This document shows positions 30,851-39,994 of a stretch of 64,000 nucleotides of DNA, piece after piece. The first letter of the stretch is position 1, and every line of letters starts with the position of its first letter. The notes below the pieces were generated by a model, which saw only the letters and a list, made by a program, of their open reading frames with translations, did no database searches and was not told the DNA's origin. The stretch comes from Silicimonas algicola (GTDB lineage: Bacteria; Pseudomonadota; Alphaproteobacteria; Rhodobacterales; Rhodobacteraceae): positions 111,001-175,000 of the forward strand of contig NZ_QGGV01000001.1 in the NCBI RefSeq assembly GCF_003148765.1, given 5' to 3'. A program made the position numbers and the translations under genes.

Positions 30851-31519
30851 CTAAGGCTCGTCCCTCTTCCATGGCAGTCCGGCCTGCACCTCCGAATATG
30901 TCCAACGCCTGAGTTGCGGCGCTCGGTCATGGTGGACGAACATCACGGCTTCGAGCTTCGGGGCGTCCGGGAGTGGACCCAAGGGTGCGCCCAAGCCCGC
31001 AAGAAGATCATCCAGATGAGCGGGCGTAAACCGATCGCGGACGCGTTTTGCCTCGTAGAGGGACACGTCCTCGAATGGGTAGGGATCCCCGGCGGACCCG
31101 AATTTCCAGCCTCCTTCACGGGCGACATAGATGGATCGCCGATGATTGTTGATCCTCCCGCCACGCTCCGGACCCTCATAGGACGCGAAGATGGTCGCGG
31201 TGGACGACCTTGCGACCCGTACGCCCGTACATCCGCGCGCCGCCGCCATCCGGGACACTGGCAGGAATACGTCCGATCCAATCAGGCCATTGGCGAAGTA
31301 ACTGGTCCACATGTTCCCGTTTGCAACGAGAAGAGCGCGGTCCAGCGCCATGCTCAGAGGTTCAAGGTGGAGAAAGACTTCTCCCGAACTCCCCTGAAGA
31401 TCGGACCGGGACATGACATGGGGCACGTCCGCCCATAACGCCGTGAACGCGGAGGCGGCTTCCTCCAAGGGCATCGCCAACAATCCGTAGTCGTTGGTGG
31501 TCGGCGCAAAACGGTCCAT
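30851..31519 (-). CDS. Hypothetical protein of unknown family
   Basis: 222 aa. I do not recognise the family. The protein is soluble, without signal peptide or membrane helices, and rich in aromatic and His residues (MFVHHDRAPQLRRWTYSEV). Segments such as MWTSYFANGLIGSDVFLPVSRMA and GWKFGSAGDPYPFEDVS look like a real folded domain. A competing plus-strand ORF (30839-31438) has poorer composition and is judged its shadow. No clear ribosome binding site is seen. It lies between a pseudogene and lysC in the least conserved-looking part of the window, so horizontal acquisition is possible. Confidence 0.55.
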   Translation of the reverse strand: MDRFAPTTNDYGLLAMPLEEAASAFTALWADVPHVMSRSDLQGSSGEVFLHLEPLSMALDRALLVANGNMWTSYFANGLIGSDVFLPVSRMAAARGCTGVRVARSSTATIFASYEGPERGGRINNHRRSIYVAREGGWKFGSAGDPYPFEDVSLYEAKRVRDRFTPAHLDDLLAGLGAPLGPLPDAPKLEAVMFVHHDRAPQLRRWTYSEVQAGLPWKRDEP

Positions 31520-31632
31520 GCCGAAGCATACCGTGAAATAGGTCTGACGAGGTATTTCTTAACGCCCCGTCAATCTTCCTTGCCGCACGCAGCCTCCGCG
31601 CCGCTGCCTGCCGCCGATACCGCTCCATCCAC

Positions 31633-31654
31633 CGACGCGATACCGACGCGATAC
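31633..31654. repeat. 11-bp perfect tandem duplication upstream of lysC
   Basis: CGACGCGATAC occurs twice in a row within the 295-bp gene-free stretch 31520-31814 upstream of lysC. Apart from this the stretch shows only C-rich tracts and no recognisable riboswitch, leader peptide or terminator. The duplication could be a slippage product or paired protein sites. Confidence 0.45.
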
Positions 31655-31814
31655 AGAACACGCCTTTCCCCACCAAACCCCGCAAAACAAGGCGTTAACG
31701 CTGCCGCCTGGTCTCCGCAACACCCCCGTTCGAACGCCGCCTTAACGCGTTCCGCCCCTTGCCCCGCCCCGGACGATCCCGTAACAGGCGCGCGAACGAA
31801 GCCCGGGCCGTCCC

Positions 31815-33053
31815 ATGCCACTTCTCGTGATGAAATTCGGCGGCACCTCCGTCGCCACGCTCGACCGTATCCGCCGTGCCGCCAAGCGCGTCGGCCGCGA
31901 GGTCGCCAACGGCTACGACGTCATCGTCATCGTCTCCGCCATGTCCGGCAAGACCAACGAGCTGGTGGGCTGGGTCGAGGAGACGTCCAAGCTCTACGAC
32001 GCCCGGGAATACGACGCCGTGGTCTCGTCGGGAGAGCAGGTGACCGCCGGCTTGATGGCGCTGACGCTTCAGGAAATGGACGTGCCAGCGCGATCCTGGC
32101 AGGGCTGGCAGGTGCCGCTGAAGACGACCAGCGCCCACAGCCAGGCGAGGATCGAGGAGATCCCGACCGACAACATCAACGCCCGTTTCGCCCAGGGAAT
32201 GAAGGTCGCCGTCGTCGCGGGCTTCCAGGGCGTCTCGCCCGAGGGCAGGATCACCACCCTCGGCCGCGGCGGTTCGGACACCACCGCCGTCGCCTTCGCC
32301 GCCGCCTTCGGAGCAGAGCGCTGCGACATCTACACCGACGTGGACGGGGTCTACACGACCGATCCGCGCATCACCTCCAAGGCCCGCAAGCTCGACAAGA
32401 TCGCCTTCGAGGAAATGCTGGAACTGGCCTCGCTTGGTGCCAAGGTGCTCCAGACCCGCTCGGTCGAACTCGCCATGCGCTACAACGTGAAGCTGCGGGT
32501 CCTGTCGAGTTTCGAGGACAACAATGAAAGCGCCGGCACTCTGGTCTGTGCCGAGGAGGATATCATGGAATCGAACGTGGTCGCCGGAGTCGCCTTCAGC
32601 CGCGACGAGGCGAAGATGACGCTTCTCTCGGTCGCCGACCGCCCCGGCATCGCCGCCGCGATCTTCGGACCGCTGTCGGAGGCCGGGGTGAACGTGGACA
32701 TGATCGTCCAGAACATCTCCGAGGAGGGTCGCACCGACATGACCTTCTCGTTGCCCGTCAACCAGGTCGCCCGCGCAAGGGCGGCGATGGAGAAGGTCAA
32801 GGCGTCGGACGAGGTGAACTATTCCGAACTCGTCACCGACGAAGATGTGGCCAAGGTGTCTGTCGTCGGCATCGGGATGCGTAGCCATGCCGGCGTCGCT
32901 GCCCAGATGTTCAAGGCTCTCCGCGACGAGGGGATCAACATCAAGGTCATCACGACGTCCGAGATCAAGATCTCGGTCCTGATCGACCGGAAGTACATGG
33001 AGTTGGCCGTGCAGGCGCTGCACGACACCTTCGGTCTCGACCGCGCCGCCTGA
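31815..33053 (+). CDS. lysC: Aspartate kinase
   Basis: 412 aa, the single-function class. It phosphorylates aspartate, the first step to lysine, threonine, methionine and diaminopimelate. The N-terminal catalytic motif VMKFGGTSVA and the later GRGGSDTTAVAFAAAFGA are present, and two ACT regulatory domains follow (KMTLLSVADRPGIAAAIFGPLSEAGVN and KVSVVGIGMRSHAGVAAQMFKAL). These ACT domains mediate feedback inhibition. No partner gene of the pathway is adjacent. Confidence 0.96.
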   Translation: MPLLVMKFGGTSVATLDRIRRAAKRVGREVANGYDVIVIVSAMSGKTNELVGWVEETSKLYDAREYDAVVSSGEQVTAGLMALTLQEMDVPARSWQGWQVPLKTTSAHSQARIEEIPTDNINARFAQGMKVAVVAGFQGVSPEGRITTLGRGGSDTTAVAFAAAFGAERCDIYTDVDGVYTTDPRITSKARKLDKIAFEEMLELASLGAKVLQTRSVELAMRYNVKLRVLSSFEDNNESAGTLVCAEEDIMESNVVAGVAFSRDEAKMTLLSVADRPGIAAAIFGPLSEAGVNVDMIVQNISEEGRTDMTFSLPVNQVARARAAMEKVKASDEVNYSELVTDEDVAKVSVVGIGMRSHAGVAAQMFKALRDEGINIKVITTSEIKISVLIDRKYMELAVQALHDTFGLDRAA

Positions 33054-33079
33054 TTTCGCCGCCTTCGGCGCCGAACCTG

Positions 33080-33130
33080 GCGAGGGGCTCTGCCCCTCGC
33101 TCTCCCCGGAGTATTTCGCGACAGAAGAAG
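33080..33130 (+). terminator. lysC-downstream GC hairpin followed by CCCCGGAGTATTT motif
   Basis: GCGAGGGGC (33080-33088), TCT loop, GCCCCTCGC (33092-33100), then CTCCCCGGAGTATTTCGCGA and an AGAAGAAG tract. The combination resembles a short dispersed element common after genes in Rhodobacterales. It probably terminates lysC and also separates it from the convergent betA. Confidence 0.6.
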
Positions 33131-33143
33131 ACGCCTGCGGGCA

Positions 33144-34817
33144 CTACCTTTGCGAGACGCTCCACGCCGGATTGATCCAGGGCGCGCGGTCGTCCGGTGG
33201 CAGGCGCTGTCCCAGGATGTGATCCGCCACCTTCTCGCCCACCATCATCGCAGGCGCGTTCAGATTGCCGTTGGTGATGCGGGGGAAGATCGAGGTGTCC
33301 GCGACGCGCAGACCATCGACACCGATCACCCGCGCCTCGGCGTCGACCACGGCGCTTTTGTCCCCTGCCGAACCCATCCGACAGGTGCCGCAGGGGTGAT
33401 AGGCGCTCTCGGCATGGTCCCGGACGAAGGCGTCGATCGCCTCGTCCGACACGACTTCGGCGCCCGGGCGAAGCTCGTGCCTTGTGTAGGGCGCGAAGGC
33501 AGGCTGACCGAAGATCTCGCGCGTCAGCCGGATCGCCTGGCGGAAGTCGATGCGGTCCTGCTCGGTCGACATGTAGTTGAACCGCAGCACCGGCGCGTCG
33601 GCCGGATCGCCCGACCTGAGCGTGACCGAGCCGCGCGATGGCGAGCGCATCGGCCCGACGTGGGCCTGAAAGCCGTGGCCGTCGGCGACGAACTTGCCGT
33701 CGTAGCGCACGGCCAGGGGAAGGAAATGGAACTGGATGTCCGGGTATTCCACGCCCGCCCGCGAGCGGATGAAGCCCGCGCTTTCGAAGTTGTTCGAGGC
33801 TCCGGGTCCGGTCCGCGTGAGCAGCCAACGTGCGCCGACGTAGGCCTTCCCGAGGAGGTTCCAGTATCGGAAAAGCGTCACGGGCTGGCTGGCGGCGACC
33901 TGGAAGTACACCTCGAGATGGTCCTGGAGGTTCGTGCCCACACCGGGGCGGTCGGCCAAGACGTCGATGCCGTGTTCCGCCAGGTGCGCCCCTGGCCCGA
34001 TCCCCGACAGCATGAGAAGCTTGGGTGAATTGAAGGCCGAGGCGGACACGATCACCTCGGCCCGCGCACGTACATGGGTCACGGCAGATTGCGTCAGGTC
34101 GACACCGGTCGCGCGACCCTCCTCGATCGTCACGCGAGAGGCGAGCCCCCGCACCAGCGTGCAGTTCGCGCGTCTGAGCGCCGGTTTCAGGTAGGCCGTC
34201 GCCGCCGACCAGCGCCGGCCCTTCCAGACCGTCTGCTCCATCGGGCCGAAGCCTTCCTGCTTCTCACCGTTGTAGTCGCCGGTCAGCTCATAGCCTGCCT
34301 GTCGCCCGGCCTCGACGAAGGCATGGTAGAGCGGGTTGGCGCGTCGCCCGCGCGTCACATGGATGGGCCCATCCGTGCCGCGAACGTCCGAGGCGTCGGG
34401 TCCGTGCCACGTCTCCATCCGCTTGAAGTAGGGCAGGACATCCGCATGGGACCAGCCGGTCGCGCCGAGCTGCGCCCAGGTGTCGAAGTCGCGGGCATGG
34501 CCCCTGACATAGACCATCCCGTTGATCGAGGACGACCCGCCGATGACCTTGCCTCGCGGTGCGGCCAGACGGCGGCCGCCCAGACCAGGCTCGGGCTCGG
34601 TCTCGTACCCCCAATTGTAGCGCGGCATGTTCATCGGGTAGGACAGCGCGCCGGGCATCTGGATCAGCGGACCCGCATCCGAGCCACCATGTTCGACCAC
34701 GATCACCGACCGGCCCGCCTCGGTCAGCCGGTAGGCCAGCGCACAGCCCGCCGAGCCTGCGCCGACGATGACATAGTCGGCCTCCATCGACGGAAGGGTT
34801 CCGATGCTGCCGGTCAT
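33144..34817 (-). CDS. betA: Choline dehydrogenase (GMC oxidoreductase)
   Basis: 557 aa. It oxidises choline to betaine aldehyde, and often on to glycine betaine, using FAD at the membrane. The Rossmann motif [17 protein letters not shown] is near the N-terminus, then GMC signature 1 ([20 protein letters not shown]) and the C-terminal catalytic region around [10 protein letters not shown] and [14 protein letters not shown]. The start at 34817 overlaps the betC stop by 4 nt (ATGA); the Met at 34787 is the alternative. It is last in betI-betC-betA. No betB (betaine aldehyde dehydrogenase) is in the cluster. Confidence 0.94.
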   Translation of the reverse strand: MTGSIGTLPSMEADYVIVGAGSAGCALAYRLTEAGRSVIVVEHGGSDAGPLIQMPGALSYPMNMPRYNWGYETEPEPGLGGRRLAAPRGKVIGGSSSINGMVYVRGHARDFDTWAQLGATGWSHADVLPYFKRMETWHGPDASDVRGTDGPIHVTRGRRANPLYHAFVEAGRQAGYELTGDYNGEKQEGFGPMEQTVWKGRRWSAATAYLKPALRRANCTLVRGLASRVTIEEGRATGVDLTQSAVTHVRARAEVIVSASAFNSPKLLMLSGIGPGAHLAEHGIDVLADRPGVGTNLQDHLEVYFQVAASQPVTLFRYWNLLGKAYVGARWLLTRTGPGASNNFESAGFIRSRAGVEYPDIQFHFLPLAVRYDGKFVADGHGFQAHVGPMRSPSRGSVTLRSGDPADAPVLRFNYMSTEQDRIDFRQAIRLTREIFGQPAFAPYTRHELRPGAEVVSDEAIDAFVRDHAESAYHPCGTCRMGSAGDKSAVVDAEARVIGVDGLRVADTSIFPRITNGNLNAPAMMVGEKVADHILGQRLPPDDRAPWINPAWSVSQR

Positions 34818-36322
34818 TCGCCCCTCGGGAACCGCTGGCCGGTCTCAAGGATGTTGAGGTCCATGTGGTTGCGCATGTAGCGTTCCGACGCCTTCTGAAG
34901 CGGCTGGAAGTCCCAGGGGTAGTAGGCTCCGTTCCTGAGCGCATCGTAGGTCACCAGGCGCCTTGCCTGGCTCTCTCGCACCTCTTCGTCGAAGCGGGGA
35001 AGATCCCACCTGTCGGCTGCCATGTGGCGAAAGCGGTCAAGCGTCGCGGCATGGGCCGGATCGGCGACGAGGTCTGAAAGCTCGTGGGGGTCTTCCGCGA
35101 GATGGAAGAGCTGCTCGGGGTCGGCGGGGCAGGCGGTGTACTTCCATCCGCCCTGCACGAGACAGACCATCGGCGCGATCGAGGCTTCCGCAGCATACTC
35201 GACGGCGACCGGAGTTTCGCGGGGCGTGCCTTGCGCCAGCGGCACCAGGCTTTCGCCCGCCACCCAGGGCGCGACCTCGGCCATGTCGACTCCGGCCAGA
35301 TCGCAGAGCGTGGGCGTGACGTCGATGGTCGAGACGGGTGTGTCCACCAGCCCGGGCTGAAGATCCGGGGCGGCAACCATCAGGGGCACGCGCGATGATC
35401 CCTCGAAGAAGTTCATCTTGTACCACAGCCCGCGCTCTCCCAGCATGTCGCCGTGGTCCGAAACGAAGACCACGATGGCCTCCTGACGTGTCCGTTTCAG
35501 CACGTCGAGGATCGCACCGATCTTCTCGTCCAGGTAGCTGATGTTGGCGAAGTAGGCGCGGCGGGAGCGGCGCACGTCCTCCTCGGTCACGTCGTAGTTG
35601 TGCCAGTCATTCGCGTCGAGGATGCGTCGCGCGTGGGGGTCATGCTCCTCATAGGAGAGCGGGCCGACCTCCGGCATCAGGTGCGCGCAGTCCTCGTAGA
35701 GGTCCCAGAACTTGCGCCGCGCGACATAGGGGTCGTGCGGGTGAGTGAAGCTGACTGTCAGGCACCAGGGCCGTTCGTCGTGGCCCCGCGACAGGTCGTA
35801 AAGCTTCTGCTCGGCGTTGAAGGCGACTTCGTCGTCATACTCCATTTGGTTGGTGATCTCGGCGACCCCGGCGCCTGTGACCGAACCCATGTTGTGATAC
35901 CACCAGTCGATCCGTTCTCCCGGCTTGCGGTAGTCGGGGGTCCAGCCGAAGTCGGCCGGGTAGATGTCGGTGGTCAGCCGTTCCTCGAAGCCGTGCAGCT
36001 GGTCGGGACCAACGAAGTGCATCTTGCCCGAGAGGCAGGTGGCGTAGCCGGCACGGCGCAGGTGGTGGGCGTAGGTCGGGATATCCGAGCCGAACTCGGC
36101 TGCGTTGTCGTAGACGCGGGTCCGGGACGGCAGGAGGCCCGACATGAAGCTGGCCCGCGCCGGGGCACAGAGCGGGCTGCCGGTATAGGCGTTGCGGAAG
36201 CGTACCGATCGCTCGGCCAGTGCTTTGAGGTGTGGCGCGTGCAGCCATTCGGCAGGACCGTCGGGCCAGAGCGTGCCGTTCAACTGGTCGACCATGAGGA
36301 TCAGGATGTTTGGACGGCTCAT
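34814..36322 (-). CDS. betC: Choline-sulfatase
   Basis: 502 aa. It hydrolyses choline-O-sulfate, a plant and algal osmolyte, to choline and sulfate in the cytoplasm. The type I sulfatase motif [12 protein letters not shown] holds C52, which would be converted to formylglycine. Metal and substrate residues lie in [23 protein letters not shown] and the choline-sulfatase C-terminal tail ([28 protein letters not shown]). The start at 36322 overlaps the betI stop by 4 nt; the longer ORF from 36913 is antisense to the regulatory region. An anaerobic-type maturase is not nearby. Confidence 0.95.
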   Translation of the reverse strand: MSRPNILILMVDQLNGTLWPDGPAEWLHAPHLKALAERSVRFRNAYTGSPLCAPARASFMSGLLPSRTRVYDNAAEFGSDIPTYAHHLRRAGYATCLSGKMHFVGPDQLHGFEERLTTDIYPADFGWTPDYRKPGERIDWWYHNMGSVTGAGVAEITNQMEYDDEVAFNAEQKLYDLSRGHDERPWCLTVSFTHPHDPYVARRKFWDLYEDCAHLMPEVGPLSYEEHDPHARRILDANDWHNYDVTEEDVRRSRRAYFANISYLDEKIGAILDVLKRTRQEAIVVFVSDHGDMLGERGLWYKMNFFEGSSRVPLMVAAPDLQPGLVDTPVSTIDVTPTLCDLAGVDMAEVAPWVAGESLVPLAQGTPRETPVAVEYAAEASIAPMVCLVQGGWKYTACPADPEQLFHLAEDPHELSDLVADPAHAATLDRFRHMAADRWDLPRFDEEVRESQARRLVTYDALRNGAYYPWDFQPLQKASERYMRNHMDLNILETGQRFPRGE

Positions 36323-36897
36323 GCGGCACCTTTCAGTTCGAGAGCGAGGGCCGACAGCGCGGCGCGGGTCGCCGCTGCGCCGTCCGGCGTATCGGCGAGG
36401 CTGTGGCGGAGGTAGAGGCCGTCGATCAGCGCACCGATCCGTATGGCCGAACCCAGGGGGTCTTGCGCTCCAAGCTGGCGCAGGGCGTGGACGAGGTTCG
36501 ACCGCAAGCGGCGGCGATAGACGCGCAGAAGACGCGCTGCGTCCTCGGAGGACAGCGCCAGGAGGTAGAAGTTGACCCAGGCAGCCACTGTGTCGGGCTG
36601 GAAATTCGAAGGCGCGAAACTGGCGCGGATGACGGCCTCGACGCGGGCCGCAGGTCCCGAGGCGGCGACGAGGCGGGATCGGACTTCTTCCGAATAGACC
36701 TTCAGGACATGGCGCATCGCAGCCAGCAGGATGTCGTCCTTGCCGCCGAAGTAATGATGCGCGAGGCCCGACGAGACGCCTGCGCGCCTCGCGATCCCGC
36801 CAACGGTCACGTCGAGCGACCCGGCCGCCCCGATCTCGGCGATGGCCGCGTCGATGAGAGCGGCCCGTCTTACCGGTTCCATTCCAAGCTTTGGCAT
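36319..36897 (-). CDS. betI: Transcriptional repressor BetI (TetR family)
   Basis: 192 aa. It represses choline-to-betaine genes until choline is present. The TetR HTH reads AAIAEIGAAGSLDVTVGGIARRAGVSSGLAHHYFGGKDDIL, and the C-terminal part matches BetI (PDTVAAWVNFYLLALSSED). It is first in betI-betC-betA and divergent from choX across an 80-bp gap with an 18-bp palindrome, its probable operator. Confidence 0.93.
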   Translation of the reverse strand: MPKLGMEPVRRAALIDAAIAEIGAAGSLDVTVGGIARRAGVSSGLAHHYFGGKDDILLAAMRHVLKVYSEEVRSRLVAASGPAARVEAVIRASFAPSNFQPDTVAAWVNFYLLALSSEDAARLLRVYRRRLRSNLVHALRQLGAQDPLGSAIRIGALIDGLYLRHSLADTPDGAAATRAALSALALELKGAA

Positions 36898-36941
36898 GTT
36901 TACCTTTGCACAAGGTCCATCAAGGACCGCAAGTATTCTTG

Positions 36942-36959
36942 ATTGACTGGTCAGTCAAT
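36942..36959. promoter_or_regulatory. BetI-type operator
   Basis: ATTGACTG-GT-CAGTCAAT, perfect 8-bp arms around a 2-nt centre. It lies in the betI-choX divergent gap, 19 bp before the choX ATG and 45 bp before the betI ATG. Its position suits repression of both units. Confidence 0.75.
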
Positions 36960-36977
36960 AAAACAGGGAGCCAGAAG

Positions 36978-37901
36978 ATGCGACTCAAATCCGCCTTGTC
37001 CGCGCTTGCCATCGTGAGTGCGGCCCCCGCCCTAGCCGATTGCGATACCGTCACCTTCTCGGACGTGGGCTGGACCGACATCACCGCCACCACCGCCGCA
37101 ACCTCGGTCGTGCTCGAGGCACTGGGCTACGACACCGAGACGAAGGTGCTGTCGGTGCCGGTCACCTATGCCTCGCTCGCCGAGAAGGATGTCGATGTCT
37201 TCCTCGGCAACTGGATGCCCACGATGGAAGCCGATATCGCCAAGTATCGCGACGCAGGCACGGTCGACACGGTGCGCGCGAACCTGGAGGGCGCGAAGTA
37301 CACGCTTGCCGTAAACAAGGCCGCGGCCGATCTCGGGATCACCTCCTTCGCCGACATCGCGGCGAACAGGGACGCTCTCGAAGGCAAGATCTATGGCATC
37401 GAGCCGGGCAATGACGGCAACCGCCTCATCATGGACATGGTTGAGCAGGACGCCTTTGGGCTGTCCGGCTTCGAGGTCGTGGAAAGCTCCGAGCAGGGAA
37501 TGCTCGCGCAGGTGGCGCGTGCTGACGGTCGCAGCGAGCCGGTCGTGTTCCTGGGCTGGGAACCGCATCCTATGAACGCCAATTTCGACCTGACCTATCT
37601 CGAAGGCGGCGACGACTGGTTCGGCCCTAACCTGGGCGGCGCCACGGTCTATACAAACACGTCGGCGGGCTTTGCCGCCGAGTGTCCTAACCTCGGCACG
37701 CTGCTGAACAACCTCGAGTTCTCGCTCCAGATGGAGAACGAGATCATGGGCGCTATCCTCGACGACGGGAAGGACCCCGAAGCGGCGGCGACCGAATGGC
37801 TGAAGGCGAACCCCGGCACGCTCGATGGCTGGCTCGCCGGCGTCACGACGAAGGACGGCGCCGAGGGTCTGGATGCCGTGAAAGGGGCGTTGGGGATTTG
37901 A
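36978..37901 (+). CDS. choX: Choline ABC transporter substrate-binding protein
   Basis: 307 aa. The signal peptide MRLKSALSALAIVSAAPALA is followed by DCDTVTFSDVGWTDITATTA, the usual opening of ChoX (OpuAC/ProX family). Aromatic residues for quaternary-amine binding are seen in FLGNWMP, FLGWEPHPMN and GGDDWFGPNLGG. It delivers choline in the periplasm. AGGGAG lies before the ATG. The permease and ATPase genes are 2.1 kb downstream, beyond two minus-strand genes, so choX probably has its own BetI-controlled transcript ended by the hairpins at 37910-37980. Confidence 0.94.
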   Translation: MRLKSALSALAIVSAAPALADCDTVTFSDVGWTDITATTAATSVVLEALGYDTETKVLSVPVTYASLAEKDVDVFLGNWMPTMEADIAKYRDAGTVDTVRANLEGAKYTLAVNKAAADLGITSFADIAANRDALEGKIYGIEPGNDGNRLIMDMVEQDAFGLSGFEVVESSEQGMLAQVARADGRSEPVVFLGWEPHPMNANFDLTYLEGGDDWFGPNLGGATVYTNTSAGFAAECPNLGTLLNNLEFSLQMENEIMGAILDDGKDPEAAATEWLKANPGTLDGWLAGVTTKDGAEGLDAVKGALGI

Positions 37902-37909
37902 GAGAGAAC

Positions 37910-37980
37910 GCGGGGGCCCTGCCCCCGCACCGCCGACGTAACTGAAAAGACGTGAGGCGGCCTGATCAGGTCGCCTTTTT
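37910..37980 (+). terminator. Double hairpin terminating choX
   Basis: Hairpin 1: GCGGGGG/CCCCCGC with a 5-nt loop (37910-37928). Hairpin 2: AGGCGGCCTGA (37955-37965) against TCAGGTCGCCT (37966-37976), one G:T mismatch, then TTTT. Hairpin 2 overlaps the last codons of the convergent glutathione S-transferase gene. Confidence 0.7.
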
Positions 37981-38595
37981 CATCAACGCCTCGTCCTTCT
38001 CCCTCGCCCGGATCGCGGCGGGCCGGGAGACGAGGCGGCCGGCATAGGACGTGAAGCTGGGCTTCTCGGGGATCGTCTTGAACTGGAGCCCCCAGGCGAT
38101 CTGCGCGCCGAGATACACGTCCGCCGCGGTGAATGTGTCGCCGAGAAGCCAGGTGCGTCCGTCCGAAAGATGCGCGTCAAGCGTCCGGCACACCCGTCCG
38201 AGGCTGCCGTAACCCGTGCGTCCTCGCTCCATCGGATCAGAAGTCTTCCAACCGAAACTCTCGTTGACGACGGCATGCTCGACCGGGCCCGCGCCGAAGA
38301 AAAGCCAGCGGTAATAGGGGCCCCGGTCCGGGGAGGACACGTCTGGCGCCAGGCCCGCTTCGGGGAAAGCGTCGGCGAGGTAGGCGCAAATGGCGGCCGC
38401 CTCGGTGACGATGACGCCGCGATGCCGGATCGCGGGAACCTTGGCCATCGGGTTGACGGCCTTGTAGGTGTCACCATGCATGGATGCGCCGAATTCGACG
38501 ATGTGGGTGTCGTAAGCGCAGCCTGTCTCCTCGAGCATCCATCGCGCGATCCGCCCTCGAGACATTGGGTTGGTGTAGAAGGCGAGGTCCGTCAT
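37966..38595 (-). CDS. Glutathione S-transferase family protein
   Basis: 209 aa. The thioredoxin-like N-domain reads LAFYTNPMSRGRIARWMLEETG, then NPMAKVPAIRHRGVIVTEAAAICAYLAD, where the Ser/Glu of the glutathione site is expected. The C-terminal helical domain has WLLGDTFTAADVYLGAQIAWGL. It probably conjugates or reduces with glutathione in the cytoplasm; the substrate is unknown. It lies between choX and choWV on the opposite strand. Confidence 0.9.
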   Translation of the reverse strand: MTDLAFYTNPMSRGRIARWMLEETGCAYDTHIVEFGASMHGDTYKAVNPMAKVPAIRHRGVIVTEAAAICAYLADAFPEAGLAPDVSSPDRGPYYRWLFFGAGPVEHAVVNESFGWKTSDPMERGRTGYGSLGRVCRTLDAHLSDGRTWLLGDTFTAADVYLGAQIAWGLQFKTIPEKPSFTSYAGRLVSRPAAIRAREKDEALMKKAT

Positions 38596-38699
38596 CGTCT
38601 TGCTCCCTGTCCGTCGATCGCGAGAGTATACGAGAGCCCGGAAATGGAAAGCGCGCGGGTGGGAGAGTCCCGCGCGCTTTCTCGCCTCGTTCGTCTGCC

Positions 38700-39827
38700 T
38701 TATGTCTCCGGCAGGGCGTAGGCGATCTTCATGTCATCGGTCACCACGCCCGGCGGTTCCGAGATCTTTTCCATCATGTTGATCGAGATGTGCGGCCAGC
38801 GGATCAGACCCTCGACACCGTCACGGCGTGGGAAGAAGTCGAGGAAAATGAACTGCGCATAGGCGAGGACGAGCTTCGGCTTGCCATCCAGCCCTTCCTC
38901 GTCCAGCTCCATGATCCAGAAGATCGAGCGCATGAAGTTGGCGTCGGCCTGCCTCTCGATGAACGGGATGTTCACGATACCCGCTTCCTTGAGGCTGGTG
39001 TCGAGCGACAGCTCCGTCGTGCGCACAACGTTCGCCGGCAAGCCGAGCCGCAGCAGTGCCGTCGGATCCGCTGGAGAAAAGCCAGGGAAGGGTGTGCCGG
39101 AGAGGACGCCCTTGAACGGGTCCTGCGAGAAGGCGCGGTAGGGAAAGAGATACGCCGTCTCGTCGGTGGCGGCATCGACCGCCTCGCTGATGTCGCCGAC
39201 AACCACGCCTTCAGGAAAGGCACTCATCACGGGAATCTCGGGCGGGCCGTCGAACACGCGCGAGGTGCCAAGAGCCGTGGCCGCGTTGCCGTGCGGGATC
39301 GTGGCGAGCCGTCCGATGTCGATACCGTCGATACGCTGCTCCTTCATGTGAAGGAAGAAGCCTGGCTCGTGGTGAATGGGCAACTCGGGCGGGCCTGCCA
39401 CGTCGCTGTCGCCGATGTCGTCGGCCGCGATCTGTGCGATGGTCTGCTCATAGTCCAGCGCAGCGACCTTCTGGTCCGCCTGCGCGGTCATGCCTTCGTT
39501 GGTGATGCCCCGGTTGGGCACGGCCTCGTCGACCTTCGTGAAGGTCAGCACTTCGTTGTACTGGTTCATCAGAAGCCGGTAGTTGCGGAACTGGCCCTGC
39601 TGCGCGAAGGGCAGGGCGATCAGGTTCCAGCCGCGTCCGTCGAAGGGGCTGGCGGCGGCGCCTTCAAGCGTCCCAACACCCCGGAAGTTGCTGTTCATCC
39701 GGAATTCGGGTCGGACGTTCGCCCAGACCCCCGGAAGTTGCTTCAGAGGCCCGAGAGCCTCGTCGTTCATGCTCGCGAACCGGATCTTTCGGTTCTCGTA
39801 AACGGTGTTCCTGTTCATGTCCAACAT
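38700..39827 (-). CDS. Probable heme-binding-like beta-barrel (FABP/lipocalin-type) protein
   Basis: 375 aa, cytoplasmic by sequence (no signal peptide). The phrases LGPLKQLPGVWANVR, GRGWNLIALPFAQQGQF, YNEVLTFTKVDEAVPNRGI and LPIHHEPGFFLHMKEQ are shared with large proteins I recall as heme-binding or FABP-like, but the match is from memory. The fold may be a beta-barrel binding a hydrophobic ligand. It has no visible link to choline. The start MLDMNRNT at 39827 follows AAAGGACTTTTCC. Moderate certainty for the fold, low for the ligand. Confidence 0.5.
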   Translation of the reverse strand: MLDMNRNTVYENRKIRFASMNDEALGPLKQLPGVWANVRPEFRMNSNFRGVGTLEGAAASPFDGRGWNLIALPFAQQGQFRNYRLLMNQYNEVLTFTKVDEAVPNRGITNEGMTAQADQKVAALDYEQTIAQIAADDIGDSDVAGPPELPIHHEPGFFLHMKEQRIDGIDIGRLATIPHGNAATALGTSRVFDGPPEIPVMSAFPEGVVVGDISEAVDAATDETAYLFPYRAFSQDPFKGVLSGTPFPGFSPADPTALLRLGLPANVVRTTELSLDTSLKEAGIVNIPFIERQADANFMRSIFWIMELDEEGLDGKPKLVLAYAQFIFLDFFPRRDGVEGLIRWPHISINMMEKISEPPGVVTDDMKIAYALPET

Positions 39828-39994
39828 GGGAAAAGTCCTTTCGTCGAAATGTCTCAGGCCTGAAAATTATGGCCAAGGGTCCGGGAAAAGGGCTTGGACC
39901 CGGGCTGCAAGCTAGCACAGAGTGGGCCTTGAAATGGGGCAGGGGCCGGGGCTTTCCCGGCGCGTTCACGTGCGGAGGCTGTGTTTTCACGACG

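Noticed and set aside
30839..31438. Plus-strand 199-aa ORF
   Set aside because: Poorer composition than the overlapping minus-strand ORF and no recognisable motif.
34787..34817. Met 11 as the betA start
   Set aside because: Possible, but the ATGA overlap with betC at 34814-34817 favours coupled translation from the first Met.
39828..39994. Possible second BetI operator before choW
   Set aside because: The gap was read for TTGACTG/CAGTCAA half-sites and none was found.
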